A stretch of DNA of 62,091 bases from Lysobacterales bacterium (GTDB lineage Bacteria; Pseudomonadota; Gammaproteobacteria; Xanthomonadales; Rhodanobacteraceae). Positions 1-8,408 of this stretch are shown here, one piece after another. Position 1 is the stretch's first letter. Each line of letters opens with the position of its first letter. Made by a program: the position numbers and the translations under genes. The notes beneath the pieces are model-generated. The model was not told the DNA's origin. It saw only the letters and a list, made by a program, of their open reading frames with translations, and ran no database searches. The stretch lies in assembly GCA_017305055.1 (NCBI GenBank), contig JAFKMZ010000015.1, forward strand, positions 1 to 62,091, given 5' to 3'.

Positions 1-810
1 GCGCCGTCGATCCAGGCCAAGATGGATGCGATGGGGATCGATCCGACCACCTATGATCCGGACAGCATCCAGGGCAGCTACCTGATCAATCCGGGCCGCA
101 CCTCGATCTTCCAGATCCCGAAGCTGGCCGGTGGCTACTATGAGGTGCCCATGGACTGGGTGAAGGACTTCCACTTCAACACCACGCTGAAGCGCAAGTA
201 CTACGGTGTCAACTTCTACCTGGAGCATCCGTTCGACGGCAAGTGGTTTGGCCGCGTGGACTACCTGTACTCGCGCAGCTACGGCAACAGCGAGGGCCAG
301 GTGCGTACCGACATCGGCCAGACTGACGTCTCCGCCACGGTGGACTGGGACTACGCCGCGGTGATGGACTACGCCAACGGCGACCTGGCCAACAGCCGCC
401 GGCACCAGATCAAGGCGTATGGTTCTTACAAGCTGACGCCCGAGTGGATGGTTTCCGGCAACGTGTTCATTGCTTCCGGTGCGCCGAGGACATGTCTGGC
501 GCGCTACGGCGGTCCAAACGGGACCAATCCAGGCCTCGGTTATGGCCCTTACTATCACTTCTGCAGGGATGGCCAGCCATACTCCCCGGGCAAGCAGCAC
601 GAGCCGTGGACCTACCAGGTCAATCTCGGTGCGGAGTATCGGCCTATGTGGGCCGAGCAGAAGCTGGCGTTCAACGTGAACGTGCTGAACGTGTTCGACA
701 ACCAAGTGATCACGCAACGTTATCCGCGTTCCGACAATGTCAATTGGCTGCGGCCGTATGGTTCGCAGACCGCGCGCTCGGTGCGGTTCGGCATCACCTA
801 CGACTTCTGA
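1..810 (+). CDS. TonB-dependent receptor, Oar-like, C-terminal part (5' truncated by window)
   Basis: The reading frame is open from the first base, so the true start lies upstream. The visible 269 residues are the last beta-strands of an outer-membrane barrel: alternating aromatic strands, the block LEHPFDGKWFGR, and a C-terminal ITYDF with the terminal Phe used for outer-membrane insertion. The same block and ending occur in the receptor at 11670-14792, so the two are paralogues of the Oar-like class (carboxypeptidase-regulatory-like domain, plug, barrel). Such receptors import or bind large substrates using TonB energy; the ligand cannot be read from this fragment. A strong terminator follows 25 bases after the stop. 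Confidence 0.93.
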   Translation, partial: APSIQAKMDAMGIDPTTYDPDSIQGSYLINPGRTSIFQIPKLAGGYYEVPMDWVKDFHFNTTLKRKYYGVNFYLEHPFDGKWFGRVDYLYSRSYGNSEGQVRTDIGQTDVSATVDWDYAAVMDYANGDLANSRRHQIKAYGSYKLTPEWMVSGNVFIASGAPRTCLARYGGPNGTNPGLGYGPYYHFCRDGQPYSPGKQHEPWTYQVNLGAEYRPMWAEQKLAFNVNVLNVFDNQVITQRYPRSDNVNWLRPYGSQTARSVRFGITYDF

Positions 811-834
811 TTCCTGGTCGTCGTGTACTGGACC

Positions 835-866
835 AAAGCCGCCGGGTTCGCCCGGCGGCTTTTTTT
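835..866 (+). terminator. Rho-independent terminator of the first receptor
   Basis: A perfect 10-bp GC-rich stem (AGCCGCCGGG with CCCGGCGGCT) closes on a TTCG tetraloop and runs into seven T residues. It lies just after the receptor stop at 810 and before the convergent DegV gene. Confidence 0.93.
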
Positions 867-894
867 GCTCCCGGAGGTGGCGGGGAAGCCGTGC

Positions 895-1839
895 TCAGAA
901 TTCCGCTGCGTGCGGCCGCGTGGCAAAGCCGACGCTGAGCGCGCCTTCGCCGACGTTGATCATGCCGGTGATGCTCATGGGCGCCTCGAGCAGCGTGACC
1001 CCGGTGGCGGCGCAGGCATCGCACAGCTCGCTGTAGCCGGGCAGCCGGCCCAGGGTGGACAGATCGCCGCCGTAGCTCACGCAGACTGCCGGTACCAGCA
1101 AACCCTCCCGCACCTGGCGCGCGGCGTAGGCAAGCAGGGTCTTGGCGCCGGATTCGAAGCCGCGTACCTTGCCCACCGCTCCGGTGTCGCCGCGATAGCA
1201 GCGCAGCAGGGGTTTGACGTCCAGCGCCGAGCCCAGGGTGGCGCCCAGCCAGCCCACGCTGCGGTCGTTTTTCTTCTTCGCCCTGGCCCGCAGGTAATAC
1301 AGGTCGCGCGGCAGCATGTAGCCGTAGCTGTTGTCGGCGACATAGGCCAGCCGCGCCCGGATCGCGGCCGGAGCGTGGTCTCCGGCAATCATGCGGGTGG
1401 CCTCGAACACCGCAGGCGCCGCCCCGGCAAAGAGGTTGCGCGTGTCGATGACGCGCATCATGAATGGCCCGGCCGCTCCGATGGCAGAGCGTGCCTCGCG
1501 GTAACCCATGAGGATGCGGTAGCTTGCGCGATGGACGTTGTCGTTGATGGTGCTGCGCGTGGCGGTGATGGTGAGGCAGAACACGCAGTCGTAGTGCAGC
1601 ACCAGCTTGTCGAGGAACAGGCGCTCCACGGCTTCGACCGGACACGACGCCGTCTCCGCCTCGTGGCTGCGGTCGCCAAGCTTGCGCTCGATGAAACGCC
1701 GGGTTTCCGCCGGGCTGCGGTCGTCCATGAAGGTCTCGCCGTCGACCTTGACCGTGGTCGGCAGGACCGTGACTCCGTGCTGCAGCAGGAAGTCGTGCGG
1801 CAGGTCGCAGGCCGCATCGATGGTCACAGCGAAACGCAT
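895..1839 (-). CDS. DegV family protein (fatty-acid-binding EDD fold)
   Basis: The product has 314 residues, close to the 280-310 usual for DegV/FakB proteins. The N-terminus MRFAVTIDAACDLPHDF matches the family opening, where an Asp-Ser or Asp-Ala pair is followed by CDLP. TVLPTTVKVDGETFMDD and the CLTITATRSTINDN stretch fit the next two conserved blocks around the bound acyl carboxylate. In Firmicutes the family hands exogenous fatty acids to the FakA kinase; no FakA-like gene is visible here, so the role is open. The ATG at 1839 was chosen because the family motif begins right there; the frame extends 44 residues upstream without family similarity. The gene converges on the truncated receptor, with the terminator between them. 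Confidence 0.85.
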   Translation of the reverse strand: MRFAVTIDAACDLPHDFLLQHGVTVLPTTVKVDGETFMDDRSPAETRRFIERKLGDRSHEAETASCPVEAVERLFLDKLVLHYDCVFCLTITATRSTINDNVHRASYRILMGYREARSAIGAAGPFMMRVIDTRNLFAGAAPAVFEATRMIAGDHAPAAIRARLAYVADNSYGYMLPRDLYYLRARAKKKNDRSVGWLGATLGSALDVKPLLRCYRGDTGAVGKVRGFESGAKTLLAYAARQVREGLLVPAVCVSYGGDLSTLGRLPGYSELCDACAATGVTLLEAPMSITGMINVGEGALSVGFATRPHAAEF

Positions 1840-2162
1840 CGTGGACTCCGGCAGGGCTTGACCTGAAAACATAGCACGCACGCCCCGTGACCGATGGTCC
1901 GGCCGGGCTGCGGCGCTCCGCGTGCCCAGGAGCCGCGCCAGCATGGCGCTTGATCGCGTTGTTGGCGCCACCTATCCTGCCCAGAATCAATCGCACTCAC
2001 TTGGGCGCCGTCATTCCCGCGAAGGCGGGGACCAGTGCCTTGCATGACCTGGCAACGGTCGGAGTCACTGGATTCCCGCCTTCGCGGGAATGACGGGAAT
2101 GGGTTTCGCGCTGGAGTAAGTGCCATCCTGCCCAGGTTTCAAAGCATCCGGGAAGTATCCTC
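1840..2162. other. Intergenic region between divergent genes
   Basis: This 323-bp gap separates the DegV gene from the oxygenase operon. It holds the dispersed inverted repeat listed at 2010-2094. Promoters for both directions should lie here, but no convincing -35/-10 pair was picked out. Confidence 0.6.
2010..2094. repeat. Dispersed REP-like inverted repeat, copy A1
   Basis: Two 20-base arms, GTCATTCCCGCGAAGGCGGG (2010-2029) and its exact reverse complement (2075-2094), flank a 45-base spacer. Each arm is itself a small hairpin (CCCGC-GAAG-GCGGG). A second element with the same core is at 24337-24403. The layout matches the paired REP-like elements scattered between genes in many gammaproteobacteria. 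Confidence 0.85.
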
Positions 2163-2726
2163 ATGCCATTGACCCGCGCCATGCAGGTGGAAGGCCGCCC
2201 GATCCGCGTGTATGACGGGCTGGTGCCCTTGCCGCTCATCAAGCAGCTCACCGATGCGTTCATGGGCGCGAACTTCGTCAAGGACGAGATCGCCCGCGCC
2301 GAGACCTCCCAGTTCCGGCATTGGGAAATGGGCATACCGCTGGAGACGGCCAGGCAGTTGGCGGTCTACCAGCCCACCCTCGAGGTCTTGCGCGATTTCG
2401 AGGGCGCGGCCGGGTATCGCATCGAGCGTTGCTACTGCAACCATGCCGCGTTTGGCGAGATGCTGTTCATCCACACCGACACCAGGCGCCCGGGACAGCA
2501 GGCACTGACCGCCCTGTGGTACATCGCGCCGGAATGGAATGCCGAATGGGGCGGCGAGACGCTGTTCTACGACTCGCAGTTGGATGCCGTGGCGGTGGTT
2601 ACGCCCAGGCCCGGGCGGCTTGCGGTGTTCGACGGCAACATTCCCCACGTCGGCCGTCCGCCCAACCGCATCTGCTACGCCCCGCGCTATACCCTGGCAT
2701 TCAAGCTGGAGCCGGCCGCCGGCTGA
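2163..2726 (+). CDS. Fe(II)/2-oxoglutarate-dependent oxygenase, prolyl-4-hydroxylase type
   Basis: The 187-residue protein is a single double-stranded beta-helix domain without TPRs. The iron-binding triad is visible: H104-T-D106 in FIHTDTRRPGQ, the distal H162 in GNIPHVGRPP, and R175 in APRYTLAFK, placed to bind the 2-oxoglutarate carboxylate. WGGETLFYD is the usual strand before the distal His. The family hydroxylates amino-acid side chains, often proline, using O2 and 2-oxoglutarate. It opens an apparent operon with the TPR-sulfotransferase 16 bases downstream. An alternative ATG exists at 2181. The substrate is unknown. Confidence 0.9.
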   Translation: MPLTRAMQVEGRPIRVYDGLVPLPLIKQLTDAFMGANFVKDEIARAETSQFRHWEMGIPLETARQLAVYQPTLEVLRDFEGAAGYRIERCYCNHAAFGEMLFIHTDTRRPGQQALTALWYIAPEWNAEWGGETLFYDSQLDAVAVVTPRPGRLAVFDGNIPHVGRPPNRICYAPRYTLAFKLEPAAG

Positions 2727-2742
2727 ACTCCGGGGCAACCGT

Positions 2743-4182
2743 ATGCAGGCCACCTCTTCCGCTTCCAGCGACGCCCGGCTCACCGAGGCCAGGGCGCTGT
2801 ATCAGGCCGACGAGCCGGCACGCGCCGAGGTGTTGCTGCGCGCGTTGCAGCAGCGTGACCCCGCCAGCGAAGAGGTCGGCATGTTGCTGGCCAACGTGCA
2901 GCGCAGCCAGGGGCGCTTCAGTGCCGCGGCGGAGACCTTGTTCACGCTGAGCCGGGCCAACGACTTCGCGGCCGGGATGAGCCTGCGCAGCGTGGACTTC
3001 ATCCGCCAATGCGACCGGCATGCGGTGGCCGAAAGCATCTGTGTCGCGGCGCTCGCGCGCGGCAACGTGCCGGCCGAGCTGCTGATGCAGGCGGGCAACG
3101 TTGCCCGCGAGCTGGGCCAGTTCGACACCGCGCGTACGCGTTATCTGGCGGCGCTGGATGCAGGCATTGACCTGGACCGCCACCACGTGCTGAACGCGCT
3201 GGCCAATACCCGGCGCTATGTCGATCCGGTGGATGTCGAGATCGGCTGGTTCGCCCGGCATTTCGCGGCAGGGCGCCTACCGCCACGGGCACTGGCCTCG
3301 GCTGGCTTCGCCCTCGCCAAGGCGCAGGGCGATCTCGGCGAGCACGCGGCGGCGGCCCAGACCCTGCAGCGAGCCAACAAGATCCTGCACGGCGTGTGGC
3401 GTTGGGATGCCGATGCCTGGCAGCGCTTCGTCGCCGCCCGGATGCAGGAGATCGTGGCGCCGGCGAATGGGGAGCCCGGGCGCGCGTTCGTACCAGTCTT
3501 CATCATCGGCATGCCGCGCACCGGCACGACGCTGACGGCGACCCTGCTGGCCCAGGCGACCGGGGCCCGGGACCGTGGCGAGCTGCGCACCCTGCGCTTC
3601 GTCGCCGAGCGCCTGGTTGTCGGCGGCCACCTGGGCAGCCAAGCCGCCATCGCCGAAGCGGCGCGGCTCTACCGCACGCTGGCGGTCCAGGACGATGCGC
3701 CGGCAAGCTGGTACATCGACCAGGACCCGATGAACTTCCGCTACCTGCATGTCGTCGCGGCCATGTTTCCGCAGGCCCGGGTGATCCACCTGCGGCGTGG
3801 GCGGGCGGATACCGCCTTGTCCCTGTGGGCTCAGGATTTCGCCCACGCCGACCTCGGCTTTGCCTACGATTTTGCCGACATGCGCGCGTGCATGACTGGG
3901 CACGATGCGTTGATGCAGCACTGGCAGCGGACCTTGCCGCTGTCCATCTTCGAGCTCGATTACGAGACCCTGGTCAGCGAGCCGGACGCCACGCTGGCCC
4001 GTCTGGGGGCGTTCATTGGCGCACCGCCCCGGGCGCGGGCGCAGGACGGGGAGGTGCCGGCACCGGTCCTCTCGGCCAGCGTCTGGCAGGCGCGTCAGCC
4101 GGTATATCGGACCTCGGTAGGGCGTTGGCGCGCGTATGCGCCATTCGTTCCGGAACTGGCGCGCTTCGCCGGCATCCCGTGA
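2743..4182 (+). CDS. TPR-repeat sulfotransferase
   Basis: The 479-residue protein has an N-terminal helical TPR-like half (about 10-225) and a C-terminal sulfotransferase domain. The PAPS 5'-phosphosulfate loop is IIGMPRTGTTL (254-264). The 3'-phosphate motif is around RVIHLRRGRADTALSLW. Such enzymes move sulfate from PAPS to tyrosine or carbohydrate hydroxyls. No signal peptide is visible, so it is predicted cytoplasmic. The ATG at 2743 lies 16 bases after the oxygenase stop; the frame extends upstream only as a shadow of that gene. It is one of four such enzymes in the first 19 kb, and its linkage to a hydroxylase suggests a common substrate. Confidence 0.88.
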   Translation: MQATSSASSDARLTEARALYQADEPARAEVLLRALQQRDPASEEVGMLLANVQRSQGRFSAAAETLFTLSRANDFAAGMSLRSVDFIRQCDRHAVAESICVAALARGNVPAELLMQAGNVARELGQFDTARTRYLAALDAGIDLDRHHVLNALANTRRYVDPVDVEIGWFARHFAAGRLPPRALASAGFALAKAQGDLGEHAAAAQTLQRANKILHGVWRWDADAWQRFVAARMQEIVAPANGEPGRAFVPVFIIGMPRTGTTLTATLLAQATGARDRGELRTLRFVAERLVVGGHLGSQAAIAEAARLYRTLAVQDDAPASWYIDQDPMNFRYLHVVAAMFPQARVIHLRRGRADTALSLWAQDFAHADLGFAYDFADMRACMTGHDALMQHWQRTLPLSIFELDYETLVSEPDATLARLGAFIGAPPRARAQDGEVPAPVLSASVWQARQPVYRTSVGRWRAYAPFVPELARFAGIP

Positions 4183-4278
4183 TGGACCACGTGGTGCTGC
4201 CGCAGCCGGTGGCTGCGGATCGTGCGCGTATTGGCGCATGGGCTTGTGCCGTTGCGGCGGTGCGGGCACGCTTGGCCG

Positions 4279-6111
4279 ATGGTTTCTTCCTCGCCCGCGC
4301 AATCCCTTGCCGTGCTGCAAACCGCCGCCGGCTTGCTGCAGGCGGGTCGGCATGCGCAGGCACGCCCCATGTTGCAGGCGCTGGTGCAATCGAACCCCGG
4401 CATGGCGCAGGCCCATCGGCTGCTCGCCGGGTCGTTTTTCCAGACCGACGAACACGCGCTGGCCCTGCAGGCCGTGCAGACCTGGCTTGGCCTGCAGCCG
4501 GAGAACGTCGAGGCCCATGTCCTGCGCGCGCGGGTGCTGGTGGCTGCCGGGCAGCTGGCCGAAGCCGAGCGCACCCTGCGCCGGGTCCTGGTCCTGGCGC
4601 CGCACGACCTGGTTGCGGCATCCATGCTGGCGCGCCTGCTGCTCGGCGCCAACCGCGTGAGGGAAGTGGGCGGCCTGCTGGAGCCGCTGTTCCGGGACGG
4701 TCGCGCCAGCCCTGAAATCCTGATGCTGTATGGCCACGCCTTGATGGCGCTGGGGGAATCCGCGCAGGCCGAGCGGGTGTTCCGACGTTGGCTCGAGCTC
4801 AAGCCCAATGACGGCGACGCGCGCCTGCGCCTGGCTGCCGTGCTCGCCGATACTGAGCGTTATGAAGAGGCGGCGCGCGAAGCACGCGCCGGCATCGCCA
4901 AGGTCGGCAAGACACCGGAGGCCGCGTTTGTGCTGGCGCGTACGCTCCTGGGCCAGAGCCGGTTCGACGAAGCCGAAGCGGAGCTGCGGCAACTGGTCCG
5001 GGCCTGGCCTGGCCATGTGCTGGCGCAGACCAACCTGGCCGAACTGGTGTGGATGCGCAGCGGTGACGCCGCCCTGGCCTGTGCGGAGCTGGATGTAGCC
5101 CTGCAGCGGCAACCGCAGTTGCAGGCCTTGCGCGTCAGCAAGGCGCGCCTGCTGCTCAGTGCGCGTCGTGCGCATGATGCCCTGGCTGTCGTCGATGCCG
5201 GCCTGGCGCTGGCGGACCGCGATCCCGAGCTGTTGCGCACTGCGAGCGCGATCGCCCTGGAGTTCGATGGGCAACGTGCGCTGGACTACGCACGGCGCCT
5301 GCTGGCTGTCGCGCCAAACGACTACGGCGCCCGCGTGGCGTTCGGCAACGCTTCGCTGGCGGTCGGGCACGCGCAGGCCGCGCTCGAGGCGGCCGATTCG
5401 CTGCACCGGGCCAATCCCACCGATGGCCAGGCCGTGGCGATGCGGGCCGATGCCCTGCGCATGCTGGGCGACCCGCGCTACCGCGAGCTGCTCGACTATC
5501 AAGGCCTGGTACGGCCGGCGCTCCTGGACGTGCCGGATGGCTGGCCCAGTCTCGCGGCTTATCTCGACGACCTGGTGGCGGACCTCACCCGCTCACATAC
5601 CTTGCGCGCGCATCCGGTAATCAACTCGCTGCGTGGAGGCACCCAGGTGCAACTGGTGCCGCAGGATTCGGCATACGCGGCAATCCGGGCCTTCCCACAG
5701 GCCATCGACGGCCCGATCCGGCGCTACATGGAGGCGATCGGGCATGGCACGGACCCCATGCGCTGCCGCAACACCGGCCGCTACCGGATCAGCGGCATGT
5801 GGTCGGTGCGCCTGCGCCCGCATGGTTTCCACGTCAACCACTACCACCAGGACGGCTGGATTTCCTCGGCTTGCTACCTGCATCTGCCGCCGGCAATGGC
5901 CGAGCGGCCGGGCGAGGGCTGGATCCAGTTCGGCGAGTCGGCGTTTCCCACCACGCCGCCACTCACGCCGGAATACGTCGTCAAGCCCGAACCCGGCCTG
6001 CTGGTGTTGTTCCCCTCCTACATGTGGCACGGCACCGTGCCGTTTTCCGGTGGCGCGGAAGACTATCGGATGACGATCGCCTTCGACGTCGTGCCGGTTG
6101 CTGCCGGATGA
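4279..6111 (+). CDS. TPR protein with C-terminal 2OG-Fe(II) oxygenase domain
   Basis: The product is about 610 residues. Residues 5-430 form repeated TPR helix pairs, for example AEAERTLRRVLVLAPHD and ESAQAERVFRRWLELKPND. The C-terminal 180 residues match the putative 2OG-Fe(II) oxygenase family often fused to TPRs (Pfam PF13759-like). H518 and H521-x-H523 precede GWISSACYL, and a distal H584 sits in YMWHGTVPF, followed by an Arg-containing strand (RMTIAFD). These residues would make the iron and co-substrate site. The ATG at 4279 was preferred; a GTG at 4222 would add 19 residues. The gene sits between two sulfotransferases and probably shares their transcript. Confidence 0.87.
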   Translation: MVSSSPAQSLAVLQTAAGLLQAGRHAQARPMLQALVQSNPGMAQAHRLLAGSFFQTDEHALALQAVQTWLGLQPENVEAHVLRARVLVAAGQLAEAERTLRRVLVLAPHDLVAASMLARLLLGANRVREVGGLLEPLFRDGRASPEILMLYGHALMALGESAQAERVFRRWLELKPNDGDARLRLAAVLADTERYEEAAREARAGIAKVGKTPEAAFVLARTLLGQSRFDEAEAELRQLVRAWPGHVLAQTNLAELVWMRSGDAALACAELDVALQRQPQLQALRVSKARLLLSARRAHDALAVVDAGLALADRDPELLRTASAIALEFDGQRALDYARRLLAVAPNDYGARVAFGNASLAVGHAQAALEAADSLHRANPTDGQAVAMRADALRMLGDPRYRELLDYQGLVRPALLDVPDGWPSLAAYLDDLVADLTRSHTLRAHPVINSLRGGTQVQLVPQDSAYAAIRAFPQAIDGPIRRYMEAIGHGTDPMRCRNTGRYRISGMWSVRLRPHGFHVNHYHQDGWISSACYLHLPPAMAERPGEGWIQFGESAFPTTPPLTPEYVVKPEPGLLVLFPSYMWHGTVPFSGGAEDYRMTIAFDVVPVAAG

Positions 6112-6156
6112 CCGTGAATCTCCGCTCCGACCCCTCGAGACCAGGACCCAAGTTGC

Positions 6157-7974
6157 ATGGCCGATAACAGCCTGATCGATCCCATTGTCGCTGCCCTGCA
6201 GGCTGGGAATCCGCAGCTGGCCGAACAGCACTGCCGCGCGGCGCTCGGACGGGCGCCGGACGAACCCGACGTGCTGGTGCTGCTGGCACTCGGCCTGCAG
6301 CAGCAGGACCGGTACCAGGACGCGCTGGCAGTATTTGCCCGGCTGGTCGAAGTCTGTCCGGAAGACAGCCTGCACTGGTCCAACTACGCCTCCGCGCTGG
6401 CCCGTGCCGGCAACCTGGAAGCCGCCGAGCAGGCTGCGGAAACCGCGGCGCGTTGCGCGCTCAACGATCCCGAGCGCCTGGACGAACTGGGCGTGATGCA
6501 GCTCGGGAACGGCAAGCCTGCCGCAGCGCAGGCAACCTTGATGCGCGCTTTCGACCTCGACCCCGATTCCGTGAGTATCCGCCTGCATGCCGCGCGGGCG
6601 TGCATTGCCTGCCACGACCATCGCGCCGAGATACTGCTGCAACCGTGGCGCAGCTGGCTGCCACTCGCGGACCAGCAAATGGCTGAGCTGGCCCAGCTGC
6701 TGGTCCAGGTCAGTGAACTCGACGACGGCATGGAACTGCTCGAGGATCGGGTGCGCCGTGCGCCTGACGATTGGTCGGCACAATTGCTCCTGGCGAAGGT
6801 GTACGAACGCGTCAACCGGCTGGATGAGGCGCGGGCCAGGCTGCAATGGATCCTCGCGGCCATACCCGCCGATGCCGATCCCGGCATCCGGCGCGAAGTG
6901 GAAAGCCAGCAGGCCCAGCTCGCCATGCGCCGGCGCGACTACGCGGCCGCGCGTGCGCTGCTGGAACACGTCGGCCCCGGCCACGCCGATCATGACACCC
7001 ATTATTTCTCCCTGGCCAAGGCCTGCGACCGGCTCGGCGATACGGACGCGGCGATGCAGGCACTGGAGACCGCGCATGCCATCCAGGTCCGGCTGCTGGG
7101 ATTGTCCAATCCGCACCTGCTGGAAGCGGACGCGCCCCTGCTGCCGCACGTTGACGACCGGGTGAGCGAGGCGGATTACCAGGCGTGGCCGCAGCTGAAG
7201 GCGCCCGACGCCAGCCAGTCGCCGGTGTTCGTGGTGGGCTTTCCCCGCTCCGGCACCACACTGCTCGAACAGATGCTCGACGCGCACCCGCGCCTGCAGT
7301 CCATGGACGAACGCCCGTTCATGAATCAGCTTGCCAATCGGCTGGGAGACATCGGCATCGAAATCCCGGGGGATTTGCGTGTACTGACCCAGCGCGATTG
7401 CGACGAGCTGCGCAAGGGCTATGTGATCCTGGCCTGCGGGAAGGTGCCGCGGCGCTGGGATGCGCGCCTGGTGGACAAGAATCCGCTGAACATGTCGTGG
7501 CTGCCCATGATCCACCGCATCTTCCCGCACGCGAAATTCGTGTTCGTGCTGCGCCATCCGTGCGACGTCCTGCTGAGCTGCTACCTGCAGGACTTCCAGG
7601 CGGCGCCGCTGGTGTCCGCCTGCCGCTCGCTCGAGCACCTTGCCCATGCCTATGTTGCGGCAATGGAAGGCTGGCTGTACCACGCCAACCTGTTCCAGCC
7701 CGACGTGTTCGTTTCGCGTTATGAGGACCTGGTGGCCGATACCCCGGCGCAGACCCGCCGGATAGCCGACTTCCTCGAACTCGGCGAGGCCGAGACCATG
7801 CTGCGGTTTGCCGAGCGTGCCCGGGAGAAGGGCTATATCCGGACCCCGAGCTATAGCCAGGTGGTCGAGCCGATCAGCGCCCGGGGGGTGGGTCACTGGC
7901 GGCAGTATGCGGCGTACTTCGAACCCGTATTGCCCATCCTCCAGCCCATGCTGACGCATTGGGGCTACGCCTGA
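6157..7974 (+). CDS. TPR-repeat sulfotransferase
   Basis: This 605-residue enzyme has TPR helices over roughly residues 1-330 and a sulfotransferase domain after that. The PAPS-binding loop GFPRSGTT is at 361-368, followed by LLEQMLDAHPRLQSMDERPF. The 3'-phosphate motif lies in FVLRHPCDVLLSCYL. It is clearly paralogous to the protein at 14930-16762, with the same length, loop and DERPF block. No export signal is visible. It ends the run 2163-7974 of oxygenase, sulfotransferase, oxygenase, sulfotransferase, all in one direction with gaps of 16 to 96 bases, and sits upstream of a TonB receptor. Confidence 0.9.
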   Translation: MADNSLIDPIVAALQAGNPQLAEQHCRAALGRAPDEPDVLVLLALGLQQQDRYQDALAVFARLVEVCPEDSLHWSNYASALARAGNLEAAEQAAETAARCALNDPERLDELGVMQLGNGKPAAAQATLMRAFDLDPDSVSIRLHAARACIACHDHRAEILLQPWRSWLPLADQQMAELAQLLVQVSELDDGMELLEDRVRRAPDDWSAQLLLAKVYERVNRLDEARARLQWILAAIPADADPGIRREVESQQAQLAMRRRDYAAARALLEHVGPGHADHDTHYFSLAKACDRLGDTDAAMQALETAHAIQVRLLGLSNPHLLEADAPLLPHVDDRVSEADYQAWPQLKAPDASQSPVFVVGFPRSGTTLLEQMLDAHPRLQSMDERPFMNQLANRLGDIGIEIPGDLRVLTQRDCDELRKGYVILACGKVPRRWDARLVDKNPLNMSWLPMIHRIFPHAKFVFVLRHPCDVLLSCYLQDFQAAPLVSACRSLEHLAHAYVAAMEGWLYHANLFQPDVFVSRYEDLVADTPAQTRRIADFLELGEAETMLRFAERAREKGYIRTPSYSQVVEPISARGVGHWRQYAAYFEPVLPILQPMLTHWGYA

Positions 7975-8408
7975 CCGGGGTCGATGACAGTTCCCCGAAC
8001 CCCTTGATTCGCATTGGCCCAGCCACCTCGCGCCGGTCTGGGCGGGTGTCCGGGTTGCCCTGTGGTTGTGCGGTCGAGCCCGGCGCCCTGCCCAAGCCTC
8101 GCCATCAAAGTGTGACTTGCGTCAATTGTGTAGTTTGCGTTAGCCTTCCGAAATCGTGAGGGAAAGGGGATGGTTTTGTAAACAAATCGGCAAGGGCCAA
8201 CCAGGGTTGCTCGGTACCATTGCCGGTCGTTTTTCCCCGTTCCTACTCGCTGCGGCATCGCGGAAGGTGCCTTTTAAATTGCTGGGCTGTGCGAACGAAT
8301 CGGCAGCAGCGCAGCGGTTCGCGACAGTTTGAAGCAAGACTTGAGGGCAGAGCTCCGTTGCAGAACTGGGCACTGAACGTTTCTGATTCCCCAAATCCGG
8401 AGACCGTA
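7975..8408 (+). other. Leader region of the TonB receptor gene, no gene seen
   Basis: This 434-bp gap contains no supported coding sequence. It is AT-richer than its surroundings around 8100-8190 and includes a short inverted repeat, TTTGT-AA-ACAAA, near 8172. It presumably carries the promoter and a long 5' leader of the receptor at 8409. No intrinsic terminator of the upstream operon was recognised. Confidence 0.5.

Noticed and set aside
8100-8190. A sigma-70 promoter near TTGCGT/TAGTTT before the TonB receptor at 8409
   Set aside because: No pair with acceptable spacing and both hexamers near consensus could be settled on, so no promoter was annotated.
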